From positions 248,001 through 312,000 of the forward strand of contig NBIV01000022.1 of the NCBI GenBank assembly GCA_003194525.1: DNA of 64,000 bases, read 5' to 3'. A program made the translations under genes and the position numbers. This DNA comes from Gracilariopsis chorda (taxonomy: Eukaryota > Rhodophyta > Florideophyceae > Gracilariales > Gracilariaceae). The notes under the pieces were generated by a model that was given only the letters and a program-made list of their open reading frames with translations, did not search any database and was not told the origin of the DNA. Numbering within the stretch: the stretch's first letter is position 1; each line of letters begins with the position of its first letter. This document shows, piece after piece, positions 19,318 through 29,306 of this stretch.

Positions 19318-21483
19318 ATGCTCCGTCAGAACAGTATCCGTCGCTTTTGCTCTCTCTCCGAACCGCAAATAGTTCACCTTCTACGCAGCGGCGATTACCA
19401 TTCCGCCTTCCGCCACTTCGCGAAGCGTCCACCACACGCCCGCTCAAACGATCTCTATGAGACCGCCATCCGCGCTTGTGCCCAAGTCCCAGACTCTGTT
19501 GCTGCAAAAGCACTGTTCAAAGGCATGCCAGATCCAACCCAAACCGCTGCTGCCCACGTCATCTCAGCGCTTTGTCGAGAACGCGAAGCACAAGCCGCGT
19601 TTCGTTTCTTGCATGCGCTGCCTTCTTTGGGTCTCTCTATTGACAAGAGATTCATCTCTGCAGTCTTTCGCGTTGCTCCCTCAGATCACGTTCTCCACTC
19701 CAGTTTGCGCGCATTGCGAGCAGTGCGAACAAGACAGCCACTTGCATCATCCGCGCCATTCTTCATCCATGAAGACGAAAACTTAGCGGAATCACCGTCT
19801 AAACCGCATCTGACGCGCAGATATGCAAAACAGGTTGCCGATATGGAACATGCATTGCGTGCTGCCATCCCTAACCTGAAACGAGTAGACAAGAAATGGC
19901 GTCTGGCTCAAAGTAAAGAACCTATGCGTTCTGATGTCGCAGTGCTGTCGGCAGCCATTTCCACGTTTATTGCATGCGGTCGTGACGGCGCAGAAAAGGC
20001 CATAACTGTCCTTGTGAGCTGGATACGAGCAAATCTCTACGATGAAGAGGCCGGGAGAGCGAAACAGACTTATACTGCAAACCCGTCGACCATGGCATTG
20101 CTGCTCACTACTTCCACAAAGGCCATAGCTGCTGCATCACCCTATGTGCCAGACGTCTGCCTTTCTGCGTATGATGCACTCACGGCTATGAAGCTTCCAC
20201 TGTTCGACAGCAGTCTACCATATACAGGTGCATACTTTAAGCTTCTGCAGCATGCAGGCCTTTCTCTGGAAGAGACGCAACAACGCATCGAACGTGCAAA
20301 ACGACGTCACATACAGCTCGATGAGCAGGCTTTTTCAATGGCACTTGGCGCAATTCTACGATGTGATGAACATCTCAGTTTAAAGCTTGCCGCTGGAAAA
20401 GCCTGGATGGATGTGATGCGAAGTGCCTGTATTCCACTCACAATTCACACTTATAACCTTTTCGCTGGACAGTTACGTTACTGCAACAACCCTGACATGG
20501 TTACTACTTTACTGTCAGATATGACTCAAACTGGTCTTGTTCCCACTGCTGTCACCTACGGACTTATATTTAGCGCTTGCGTCATACCAGGCGACTACAG
20601 GTCTGGAAGTCGGAAGCATGCGTTACCGGTTAATCACTGGCAACAAGAGCTTGAGATGATGGAAAAACGTATGCACAAGTCATCTGTCGGTCATACCCGC
20701 AATTCCCGACTTTCGCTTGCAAGAGCTTACGCTCATTTGGGTATCAAGTCAAGGGCTCTTGCAGAGTTTGACGAGTACCTTCGTAGTTCACAGAAAGCTG
20801 AAGCCGAAACTGTTGTATCTCGCATGGAGGTTGAGGATGCGTATAATCAGATGATCTACAACTTTGCTCATTGTCGCGAATGCCGACCTGACGGACCCCA
20901 AAGCGCAGTACATCTGTTCGAACAAATGGAGAAGAATGGCTTCGCTCCATCCGGACTTATTCTCGACTCAATGCTGGTCGCCTTTGTTAGAATGGGTGAT
21001 ACACAAAGGGCAGTTGAGTGTGCGAAGAGCTTTGCTGTGCGCGGAAGCATGACACTATCACATTCAGGGCTGACCCATCTTCTTCAGGCCCTTGCTGAGC
21101 TTCACGACGCGGAGGCATGGTGGAGTGTTCGATCATTGTGTGTAGATAACGCACATTTGTTCACTGTACCAGAGGTGAAACAGAGTGTGCAACAGTTCGT
21201 TATGAGCTTTGCAAGAAAGCAGCAGCGGGATGTCTGCGATGACATGATGTCCATCGCTGGCATTGAAATCTCAGATTTGGAATACATTTTCAGTCGCAGA
21301 GAGTTCCTTCGTTTCAGAAGACAGATTTCACGAAGGGTTCATCAGAATCAGGAAGGTGGCTCTAATGCCTATTCGCGTAATGCGATTTCCGCTGAAGCAC
21401 ATCCATCTGAGATGACAAAGTCCAAGGCAGCACCGAGGTGTTCAAGAACAATTCATGTCAATTCGCTTGTGCCGGCAGTATGA
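19318..21483 (+). CDS. Pentatricopeptide repeat (PPR) protein, probably organellar
   Basis: PPR proteins bind organellar RNA and act in its processing, stability or translation. This is an intronless 721-residue ORF. The N-terminus MLRQNSIRRFCSLSE is basic, with Ser and Leu and no acidic residue before position 15, as in a mitochondrial (or plastid) presequence. The helix-pair repeats are clearest at about 375-425 (TIHTYNLFAGQL, LLSDMTQTGLVPTAVTYGL) and 525-580 (AVHLFEQMEKNGFAPSGLI, SMLVAFVRMGDTQRAVECAK). Weaker repeats precede them (AAFRFLHALPSLGLSIDKR). There is no E, DYW or SMR domain; the tail is polar. The 3' end faces CAF-1 p60 with 110 bp between stop codons. The target RNA cannot be inferred. 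Confidence 0.85.
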   Translation: MLRQNSIRRFCSLSEPQIVHLLRSGDYHSAFRHFAKRPPHARSNDLYETAIRACAQVPDSVAAKALFKGMPDPTQTAAAHVISALCREREAQAAFRFLHALPSLGLSIDKRFISAVFRVAPSDHVLHSSLRALRAVRTRQPLASSAPFFIHEDENLAESPSKPHLTRRYAKQVADMEHALRAAIPNLKRVDKKWRLAQSKEPMRSDVAVLSAAISTFIACGRDGAEKAITVLVSWIRANLYDEEAGRAKQTYTANPSTMALLLTTSTKAIAAASPYVPDVCLSAYDALTAMKLPLFDSSLPYTGAYFKLLQHAGLSLEETQQRIERAKRRHIQLDEQAFSMALGAILRCDEHLSLKLAAGKAWMDVMRSACIPLTIHTYNLFAGQLRYCNNPDMVTTLLSDMTQTGLVPTAVTYGLIFSACVIPGDYRSGSRKHALPVNHWQQELEMMEKRMHKSSVGHTRNSRLSLARAYAHLGIKSRALAEFDEYLRSSQKAEAETVVSRMEVEDAYNQMIYNFAHCRECRPDGPQSAVHLFEQMEKNGFAPSGLILDSMLVAFVRMGDTQRAVECAKSFAVRGSMTLSHSGLTHLLQALAELHDAEAWWSVRSLCVDNAHLFTVPEVKQSVQQFVMSFARKQQRDVCDDMMSIAGIEISDLEYIFSRREFLRFRRQISRRVHQNQEGGSNAYSRNAISAEAHPSEMTKSKAAPRCSRTIHVNSLVPAV

Positions 21484-21593
21484 GCTACACCCATTTTTGT
21501 CCATAATAAGTTTACAAGCTGCTGACTTCTCCGTAAGAGAATGACGGATCTTTGCTGACTTCGCAAATTTACTACAACTCTAGAGTTAGTTTA

Positions 21594-23972
21594 TCAAACA
21601 ATCTCAATCACCTCACTAGGAGTTTGTTTTCGACGCTTCCGTTGCTCATCGTCACTCGTTTGTATGTGATCTCCTCCGGAGCCGTTATTCTCGCCTCTTG
21701 GCGGCTTTGATGCTTGCGCTGGAATAGACCGTTCTGCCAATCGTCGCTTCTGTGGTGAAGCATTCACCCCTACACTCTCTCTTTGCGCATTGGGCGTAGG
21801 ATGAGGAGTGCTGGTTGTAGAACTCGAGCTTTGGAAAGCCATGAGTGTCATTTGCACTTGCTTCGTTTTTGTACGGCGCTTAGGGGTAGGGGCTTCTGTC
21901 TTTGACGAACTCTCGCTCGATTTCGATCTAGCCGCTGAAAAGAATCGACGTTTTGAATCTGTCATCTCTTGCAGCATTGACGCCGGTTGGGTGGGCTTAC
22001 TCTTGGTAATAACCTTATGCTTAACCGAGGCTTCAGGATCCGCACTAATTTCCTTGCCCGAACTGTTGACCACTGTGGTTCGTACACACTTTTCATCTGC
22101 TGGAATGCACGAGCCGGCGCTTTGGTTGCACATCTGCTTTTCACGACCTTGAGGAGTGGTTGATACCTCACCCTTTTCAGATTGAATTGCTGAAGTTTCA
22201 TAGTTCATTTTGGACTCTCCGGGTCCGCTAGGCCCCTGGTTTTGTCCTATACTCGGAGCACACGAGGATGATGGCCGAGGGCCTTGAAGGTCATTCGACA
22301 CGATTTCTGTCTTTTTCTCGTCTTCCGCCCTCGATTCTCTGGTGGAGGAGTGGTCGGCAACAGGCGAAGAATAAGTTTCGAGTTTCGAATGATCACAGCT
22401 CTTGTTCTGAACGGATGCTGTTACGTCAGCAGGTCTTTTCATGGAGATTCGGAAACCTTGGGCAGTTGTACTGCTCTTGGAAGCGGCGCCCGCAGGATCT
22501 TGTAGTGGCTGGGTTGGACCCACAGTAGACAGAATAGACTTCGGATGAGGAACGTTCCCATTGTGCGCCGAAGGCAGTTCTCTTGGAGGTGATGCGGGTC
22601 TTTGTTGAAGTTCAGCTGCCCGAGAAGGGGATCGATCTGAGCTTCGAGAGGGCATCGGTCGTACAAGCGTTACGGTTGTCCTTTGTGAAGACTTGCTTGT
22701 AGATCGGAACGGAGTGCATACTTGCTCCTGTCTCTGCAGCCATGGCGGCGTATTTTTCGTGGAGAGCTTGTCGCCGAGTTCACCCGGTGCAAAGCATACC
22801 AACCCAACATAACCATCGGAGGAACTGACAGCCAAGGTTTGGCCGTCATCACTCCATGCCAGGTCGGTATGTTCAGCGATGTGAAGGCCCTTCACACTGG
22901 CGAATGGGCGTTGAAAACACTCAGTGTCGTAGAATAGAACTCGGTCAGCGCAGAGCACAGCTAGGATCATACGATAGGTGAATTTTGCAAAGGGTGACGG
23001 CGCAATGTGAGGTTGAACGCCTTCAGCACTCCGGGTATTTCTTCGAAGCTCGTACAAGACGGGACTAAAACGCGCAGCAACAGCCGGTTTGGTCATTCCA
23101 CCACACTGGGCAGCTGGTTGAAACCATTGGTTTCGAGCGAAAATGTGAACCGCAAACTGACGTTTAGCGGGAGGAAAATGCACTCCAGACGGGCAAGCAA
23201 CAACGCTACCATCAGGAGACCATGCCAACCTTCTGAAACAATTCTTAAAGCGAGAATCATCCATGAAGAGTTTTGCATCCTGCATATTAGATACATGCGC
23301 CACTTGATACCAGTTATTCGCATTCGAAGTGGTGAACACGCGAAAGGTTCGGTCGTTTCCTAGTGAAGCAATGAGTCGAGAAAAGGGATCTATGCATACA
23401 CCCTGTACAAAGTTAGCGTGATTGCGAAGCGTGACGGGCGTTTTTGATGGGTTTTTCACGTCCCAGATCATTATCGCGTTGTCGACGCTCGCGGACACCA
23501 ATTTGGATGCATCGCATGACCAGGCGAGGTCTAGAACATCTTGAACGTGCGCGCGTAGAGTTGCTTGACGGGTCCAACGTTCTTTTCCAAGGTCTTGCAT
23601 TCCAAGCGGAAGTGGGTGTTGTGACTGTTGTTGTTGGGGATGTTGATACGGCTGTTCTAGCGTCCACAACACAATTTCACCCTGATCGGCACCCGTTGCA
23701 ATGGAGGATCCATCGTGGGTGAAACGCGCTATGTTTACGGTTGTGGTGTGTGCACGCAGGTCGCATAGCCATTCTACGACGGGTTGAGACGAAGTTGGCT
23801 GAGGATGCGAGTTGGTTGGGGTAGAGATTAGGGAATGCGGATCGGAATGGATTTTCCATATGCGGGCCACTTTATCGCCTCCGGCTGTAACGAGGCGGTT
23901 TTCCGGGGAGAGATGAAGCGACCATATGGAGGAGTGGTCGTGCCACGCGATTTCAATTGCCTTGGCGTGCAT
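21594..23972 (-). CDS. CHAF1B: Chromatin assembly factor 1 p60 subunit (CHAF1B/FAS2/Cac2) homologue
   Basis: CAF-1 deposits newly made histone H3-H4 behind the replication fork; p60 is its WD40 subunit. Intronless, 792 residues, ATG at 23972. Residues 1-400 form a WD40 propeller that opens IEIAWHDHSSIWSLHLSP and RLVTAGGDKVARIWKI. It has LRAHTTTVNIARFTHDG, VLDLAWSCDASKLVSASVDN and the family-typical DDSRFKNCFRRLAWSPDGS (human p60: [20 protein letters not shown]). The last blade is LAWSDDGQTLAVSSSDGYV. Residues 400-792 are low-complexity, rich in Ser, Pro and Lys, with a basic NLS-like KRRTKTK and a PIP-box-like QMTLMAF (707-713). HIRA is the alternative, but the FRRL block and the overall length favour p60. 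Confidence 0.88.
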   Translation of the reverse strand: MHAKAIEIAWHDHSSIWSLHLSPENRLVTAGGDKVARIWKIHSDPHSLISTPTNSHPQPTSSQPVVEWLCDLRAHTTTVNIARFTHDGSSIATGADQGEIVLWTLEQPYQHPQQQQSQHPLPLGMQDLGKERWTRQATLRAHVQDVLDLAWSCDASKLVSASVDNAIMIWDVKNPSKTPVTLRNHANFVQGVCIDPFSRLIASLGNDRTFRVFTTSNANNWYQVAHVSNMQDAKLFMDDSRFKNCFRRLAWSPDGSVVACPSGVHFPPAKRQFAVHIFARNQWFQPAAQCGGMTKPAVAARFSPVLYELRRNTRSAEGVQPHIAPSPFAKFTYRMILAVLCADRVLFYDTECFQRPFASVKGLHIAEHTDLAWSDDGQTLAVSSSDGYVGLVCFAPGELGDKLSTKNTPPWLQRQEQVCTPFRSTSKSSQRTTVTLVRPMPSRSSDRSPSRAAELQQRPASPPRELPSAHNGNVPHPKSILSTVGPTQPLQDPAGAASKSSTTAQGFRISMKRPADVTASVQNKSCDHSKLETYSSPVADHSSTRESRAEDEKKTEIVSNDLQGPRPSSSCAPSIGQNQGPSGPGESKMNYETSAIQSEKGEVSTTPQGREKQMCNQSAGSCIPADEKCVRTTVVNSSGKEISADPEASVKHKVITKSKPTQPASMLQEMTDSKRRFFSAARSKSSESSSKTEAPTPKRRTKTKQVQMTLMAFQSSSSTTSTPHPTPNAQRESVGVNASPQKRRLAERSIPAQASKPPRGENNGSGGDHIQTSDDEQRKRRKQTPSEVIEIV

Positions 23973-25288
23973 GGTTTGGGGTGGGCGTGGCGGTGGAAGA
24001 AGGGGTTGGGGGCGAAGACGGAAGGGAGAGCGGGCGGCAAAAAAGGGACACAGGCGAAGGTATAGGGCGCAAACCGGGAGGCGGGCAGCAGCGGCTGTGC
24101 GGCGCGGTGCGGTGCGGTGCGGTGGTATCGGACTGGCAACGGTAGATGCACAAGTGTACCGACAAGCAGCGCTTGTGGAGGTGAGGGGCGGTTGTTCGCT
24201 TTGGCGCGAAATGGGATGGCACGCGGTTTCGGAACGGGAGAGATGGCGCGAAAAGGCACATGCGGCTTACAGAAGTTCGTGTTGGTCGACAGGTACCATT
24301 GGTAACTCTACCGTTGGTACACGTATTTCACAATATGAATTACCGACGGCACCCAGCGCAAAGGTACCGTCGGGACTGTACAACACTTTGATTGCTGCAC
24401 GGCAGCGAAAGGAGGCGCATCTGTCAGCCAGGACGCTGGCGGGATGTGGTCTCAGCTGCTTGCGAGCCGCCATAACAGAACATTAATGACGGAAAGGAAG
24501 CAACTCTGATATGGCCAAGGTTACAGTCAGTGCGCTGCAACGCGAACTCGACTTGGCAGATCCTCACGCACCGCGTCCGGCCACGTTCCTCCCCGCTCCC
24601 ACCAACTCCACAACAACGGCAGATGTGTAACTTCTGAAAAAGAGTTCATGGGCAATGTTAGGGCAGCTGCACAGCGTTGTTTACATATCGATTCGCTTGT
24701 TGTTTGTAAGCTACACGTAGGCGAAGGGCGAACTACAGCGTTTAAAGTATGCCTCCGTTAAAAATTTCTGCATGACGTTATCGACGATCTCCCGGGTGCT
24801 GTAGGCAACAATGCACCAACTTACATCGCGCTGCCAATGCGTTAGCATACAGGTCGCAATCCCTTCGTATGTGCAGCCCCCATATCAAGCTGCAGGTGCC
24901 GAGCCCAGATTCAAGTCAACCTCGGAGTTACCGATTGGTGTGTCTAACACATTGCTGTCGGCATCATTACGTCTTCTTCACAAATACAGTAAACACAATT
25001 TTGGGTCAGCTCGTATCTCAAGTCTACAAATCAGAAGCCATGTTCAGAAGACATGTATCTGCTATGTAAAGTTACAGGGTACATATACAGGCCGCCCCTC
25101 AACACATCAATGCTCTTCTCCCCCCTCTCATTTGAAACCCCTTCTGTAACCCATTTATAACCGCTCCCTTCCCGGCGACATTCCCCCCTCTCCCTCCTCC
25201 CTCTACCAAACCGCTCCGACAACAACACCTTTCCCTCGCTCCTACTTCCTCGTATCCGCACGTCCATCGCCTTAGATCTCTTGTCACC
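23973..25288. other. Divergent intergenic region between CAF-1 p60 and the secreted-protein gene
   Basis: About 1.3 kb. It starts GC-rich, with a (GCGGT)n array, and becomes pyrimidine-rich on the plus strand before 25289 (runs of CTCCCTCC). It presumably holds both promoters. A 68-residue minus-strand ORF at 24267-24473 (with VLYSPDGTFALGAVGNSYC) has no clear family and could be a small gene or chance. Confidence 0.45.
24104..24124. repeat. (GCGGT)n microsatellite
   Basis: Four consecutive GCGGT units about 130 bp upstream of the CAF-1 p60 start codon, in the probable promoter or 5' untranslated region. Confidence 0.8.
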
Positions 25289-25927
25289 ATGCATCTCAGT
25301 CGCGTTTTCCTGCTATTCGTGGCAGCCTTCCTTGCCCTCTTCAATCTCACGTTCGCAATGGAAATGCAACCAAGTTCACTTCTTCAGCCCTGCATCTCAA
25401 TTCAACCCCTCAACCAACAATCAAACCACACTATGTTAGATCCCCGAGAAGATTCCATTCTACTTCATTGCCTAATCATTCAAGCCACGACTGCGTTCAT
25501 TCGAGTCGGCAACTACTCCGTTCCGCAGAACATCATCTCCTGTTCCCCGACCGTTGCCTACTCATATTCGTTTGATCCGCCTAAAACCCTGCCCGTTCAA
25601 GGCGCTGTCAGCGAGTGTGTGTTCGGTGGTCGAGATAACTCAGTTTCATTCTGCGCTTTCGCTAAATCAGAAGGAAATGTTGTCCACTTCTCCGCTGCAG
25701 TCTCTCAGCCGGATCTTGATAAGTTTAAGAAGTTGCCGTTCTTATCTACAACCGTCAATTTCGACTTTAACGGTTTGTTGCGTGCGTTCGCTTTCCGCGC
25801 TGCAACTGCTTTCAGTAAGTCTGTTACGGACCCCGGAGAGTTGAGAAGACGGGTTTTTACGGGATCTGCTAAGTATCCGCTTTGTCCGTTCTTCCCGGCC
25901 ACTGATCCCCCTTGTCGGTTAATGTAG
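25289..25927 (+). CDS. Small secreted protein of unknown function
   Basis: 212 residues with a classical signal peptide: Arg5, a hydrophobic core (VFLLFVAAFLALFNL) and a small residue before a likely cut after LTFA at 23. The mature part has about seven cysteines, two N-glycosylation sequons (NHT, NYS) and no transmembrane segment. It probably folds with disulphides outside the cell or in the secretory pathway. The context CACCATG supports this start. No family was recognised. The tail (CPFFPATDPPCRLM) is Pro/Cys-rich. Confidence 0.65.
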   Translation: MHLSRVFLLFVAAFLALFNLTFAMEMQPSSLLQPCISIQPLNQQSNHTMLDPREDSILLHCLIIQATTAFIRVGNYSVPQNIISCSPTVAYSYSFDPPKTLPVQGAVSECVFGGRDNSVSFCAFAKSEGNVVHFSAAVSQPDLDKFKKLPFLSTTVNFDFNGLLRAFAFRAATAFSKSVTDPGELRRRVFTGSAKYPLCPFFPATDPPCRLM

Positions 25928-26282
25928 AGCGGGGGTACCATGTACCGTACTTTTCAAGCTGCCATCTGTGTTAGGGTCAAATTAAGCTTATGCTGTCCTG
26001 TGAAGACGGAAAGATGATACCCTGCCACACTGGTGCAAACTCTCCAACTGTTTCGCAAACCGTTTGACATAATTGCTTTCATTCGTATAACAATCTCTTC
26101 CGACAGAAATGAGAGCCACACATCGTGTACATTGTTAACTATGCGTCTTCGAATAAACCTTTTTCTAGGATAATTCTCTGCAAAGATATTCTAGTGTAAC
26201 AGTGCTTCAAAAGAGCCTGTATCCTCCCGCGTAAGTCTCCTTTTCCTCATCAACCCCGCGTTCTTCAAGACACGCGAGCACA

Positions 26283-26543
26283 ATGACAGACAACACAACG
26301 GGATCCACAAATATAGAGCACGACAGACAACGATGGCAGCATGGGCTCTTGTATGTGAATTATCGTATTGTAAATCCTCTTACACCAGATCAATCTGTTT
26401 TGCGATTCCGCCGCCCGTCAAATCAAAGAAACACAACACGGATAACACACGCCGACCTTACACCGCGAGGATACACGACAACCATTCTCAGTTTTTGGGA
26501 ACGAAGTCTTCTTTGTGGCCGTAGAGGGTCAAAAGGACTCTAG
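26283..26543 (+). CDS. Possible small ORF, 86 residues
   Basis: ATG in the context CACAATG after a pyrimidine-rich stretch; polar, Arg/Thr-rich product, no domain recognised. It could be a chance ORF. Confidence 0.2.
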   Translation: MTDNTTGSTNIEHDRQRWQHGLLYVNYRIVNPLTPDQSVLRFRRPSNQRNTTRITHADLTPRGYTTTILSFWERSLLCGRRGSKGL

Positions 26544-26749
26544 CTGGTTACGTTTCTGCTGTCTGTTTCGAGCTTTATCGTGTGGCTGCCGGTGGTTGAT
26601 CGACGATCATTAACGTAGGTAAGTTAGAAGGCTAACCGTTTGCCGGAAAAGCGGTACGCATTAATCAGCTGGGCAGCGAAGCGTGAAACGAGATCTTAGA
26701 CGTATTTTTGAGAACGCACTCCATACACCACCGCCTCATCAACAACAAC

Positions 26750-26983
26750 ATGTCAACTGCGAATACGCTCGGGGTGAACTCTGACATCACCACAAACGGA
26801 ATGTCTTTTCAATTCGAGGTGCGTGCGCAAGACTGCGAAGAACCATTTATCATCTGTCGTCATGGAAGACATACATCCGCAAGTGGCGACAAGAATCTTT
26901 CACGATTCTTACTCGTATGTACCGGGGCTTTTCATGGTTTACTCCTCGTAGTGGATAGTCCCCCACTTGTGAGAGCTCAATAA
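26750..26983 (+). CDS. Possible small ORF, 77 residues
   Basis: ATG preceded by CAACAACAAC, an unstructured leader-like context. The product starts MSTANTLGVNSD and has no recognised domain. Its 3' part may be an intron or untranslated sequence. Low support. Confidence 0.2.
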   Translation: MSTANTLGVNSDITTNGMSFQFEVRAQDCEEPFIICRHGRHTSASGDKNLSRFLLVCTGAFHGLLLVVDSPPLVRAQ

Positions 26984-28671
26984 AAGTACAAGAATCTGCG
27001 AGCACAATGCTTCTCTTGGTGGTACTCGTGGATAAATATTGTACGTAGTATTGTAATGCTGTATTTAATATTGGGGCTTCTGTCTCGGGCTTGAGGAAAT
27101 TTTGCACTGACGGATAGTTCTGGAGAAAGAAAGTGAAGCTTGGAAGTTGAATGGTGCGCAGTGGTCTTCAGGGACGATCTTTTTAGAACAAGATACGACG
27201 CGGCGCGAAGCTTCGCGTCGCTCTCGCAACGTTTTCCTAGTTGACAGCCTTGCCTGTGAAAACCGTCACAGCTACAATTGTCCATTTTGCACGACGCTGC
27301 GTGACGTGGCGCTCTGCTCGCGCAAGTAGGGGCTCTTTGAGTGTGCAGTGGAGCGCCGTGGCTGACCCCTCCGGCCTCCCGCAACATCTAGCTCAACAAA
27401 TTGTGTGTTCTTGTGCGCATCTTTTTTACGTCGGTCCAGACGAGCAGATGACGAGCCGAAAGCGAGACTGTGATACTCGACTTCTTCATGCCCTTGCGCT
27501 TTTCTTTACTAGATGACTCAGGTGCTTGAATCGACATTAATTGTGCGTTAAAAAGTATGGTTACGATTGGCTGAACGTTTCAGAGGTCCAAAACAGTGGT
27601 TTACAGGCAGTACTGCACAAAGAGACTCTGTAGGTTCCACATGGACGCGCCAACAACGTTGAGCGCTTAATTTCGAATAGATTCAAAGATGTTTGCACTC
27701 GTTGTCAGGGCTTCAGATAGGCTTAACAAGTTGAATTGGCCTTGGGACGCCGGCGGAGCTGCGTCAATTCTTTATTAAAGAGTAGCTATTTATTATTGGT
27801 TGCTGTATGCGCCACTTGCTCTCAGTTTTCGGGCGGTGAGCCATTGAATTCGAGGGATCTACAGAGTCCTTACGAGCGATAGCGAGCCTCTGGTAACATA
27901 AGGGCCTGCGGCGCTCAGAAAGGCAAGAAGGGCTCTGTAGTTAGCTACTTAACTGCAAAGAGAGTGCAAAGCCATGAAATCCTGTAGCGCTAACAGAAAG
28001 AAATATTGTTTGGGATCTAATGTAGCCGTTCGGTCAATAATTCGACAAGGAGCGAACTTTTACCGCAACACAATCAATGGAAAGATCATATCTCTAGATT
28101 CTAGACCTCGTTGAGCAATTCAGCTCTATTTTAATCGGTTCAAGCTTTGGGACCAAGGCTTTCTTGCCTTAGAAGCACTGGCACAGGGGCTTGGAGATTT
28201 TCCTAGCCCCCAACTGGCGCTGCTTAGCACTAGTCTTCCAGTGTCCAGCGCAAGCGATAGCCGGGAGGGGGTGGGTCGGGAAAGAAAGCGATAACCAAGC
28301 GGACTTTGAGGGGCGGAACAGGCCGGTTCAGGCGCGGTCGTCCAAGGCGATCTTCGCCGGTGGCGACCCTCGCAACGGCCGAGATGCGCCTGAACCTACA
28401 AATCATTCTTTTTCCGCTTGCCTCGAAATCCTAATAAAACCTCATATGTACACTCAGAAAACAAAGATAAACCAGCCAGGACAAGACTGGGTCCCAAAGT
28501 TACCCCGTCTTGGAATAACAAGTTACAAACTCAACCTGTGTATGCAAACCAAAACCAAAGATTCCAAAACGCAACCATAAATTTGCGCCAGTAGAAGCCG
28601 AATTTTGAAGGCACCTACACCTCCACGGCGCCGCCTTCAAGCAGATTAGCTTTCTCCCCTCTTGCTGGCCT

Positions 28672-29060
28672 TCACTGACGACGCTGCCCGCGAGTTCTGG
28701 CCAAATTTCTTCGGCGAATCTCTCGTTTGGGTACTTGCTTAATCAGACGCAGAATGTCTTCTTTTGTCTCCTTGTAAGCAGCGACGTGACCTTCTCCTAT
28801 GCTTGAACTTCTGTTGTTCTGTCTGCGAGCTGTACAAACCCTTAAAGCGTCCAAGACTTTCTCACTGATAAAAATTTGCCCCTAAACTTGTGTGAAATCT
28901 AATATGCCCTTCCTTTTCAACAATTGCGTCACGAGACAAGGTACTGCTCTGCTTCATGAAACTGTGATATATCTTCTCCACCATCACGTCCCTAACGTTC
29001 TGTCCATTTCTTTCACACATACATGTATGCAACGTTTCGAAATTTTTTCAAGCAGTACGG
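28672..29060 (-). other. Coding-like stretch, two frames, unrecognised
   Basis: On the minus strand an open frame upstream (NVRDVMVEKIYHSFMKQSS) is followed by another (SEKVLDALRVCTARRQNN, AYKETKEDILRLIKQVPKRE) ending in a very basic tail at 28672. The change of frame sits near an acceptor-like TTTAG. It could be the end of a small basic nuclear protein gene with an intron, or chance. Confidence 0.2.
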
Positions 29061-29306
29061 GATACCACGCAGCAGTTCTTTAAAATCTAGATATGATATT
29101 CTATCCTGTGTGCGATCGTGCGTTGGCGTCGTGACTGCGCTGTTCTAAATAAAAAAGGTTACTCTTGATTCTCTGTAGGACAGCCGATACAGTTTTTGTT
29201 GCTGGAAAGAATTATAAAACTTGAAGATATTCGCATGAAAGAGTTGGGTGACATGAGTTGTGTGAGCTAGAAGGACAATGACCACAAAACCGTTATCTTT
29301 GCAACA

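Larger units (their letters stand above)
25928..29290. other. Gene-poor region after the secreted-protein gene
   Basis: No recognisable gene. Two short plus-strand ORFs and one minus-strand coding-like stretch are listed separately at low confidence. A 12-bp palindrome GCGAAGCTTCGC lies near 27.2 kb. No rRNA or tRNA was identified. Confidence 0.4.

Noticed and set aside
21808-22666. Several plus-strand and minus-strand ORFs inside the CAF-1 p60 tail
   Set aside because: They overlap the 792-codon p60 frame and lack motifs. The low-complexity tail allows alternative frames.
23926-24486. 186-residue plus-strand ORF upstream of CAF-1 p60
   Set aside because: It is antisense to the CAF-1 start and GC-rich, with low-complexity Arg/Gly composition and no domain. 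Most likely a stop-poor shadow.
27740-27790. CGTCAATTCTTTA, reminiscent of the conserved small-subunit rRNA primer site
   Set aside because: The surrounding sequence does not continue as rRNA on either strand; a short chance match.
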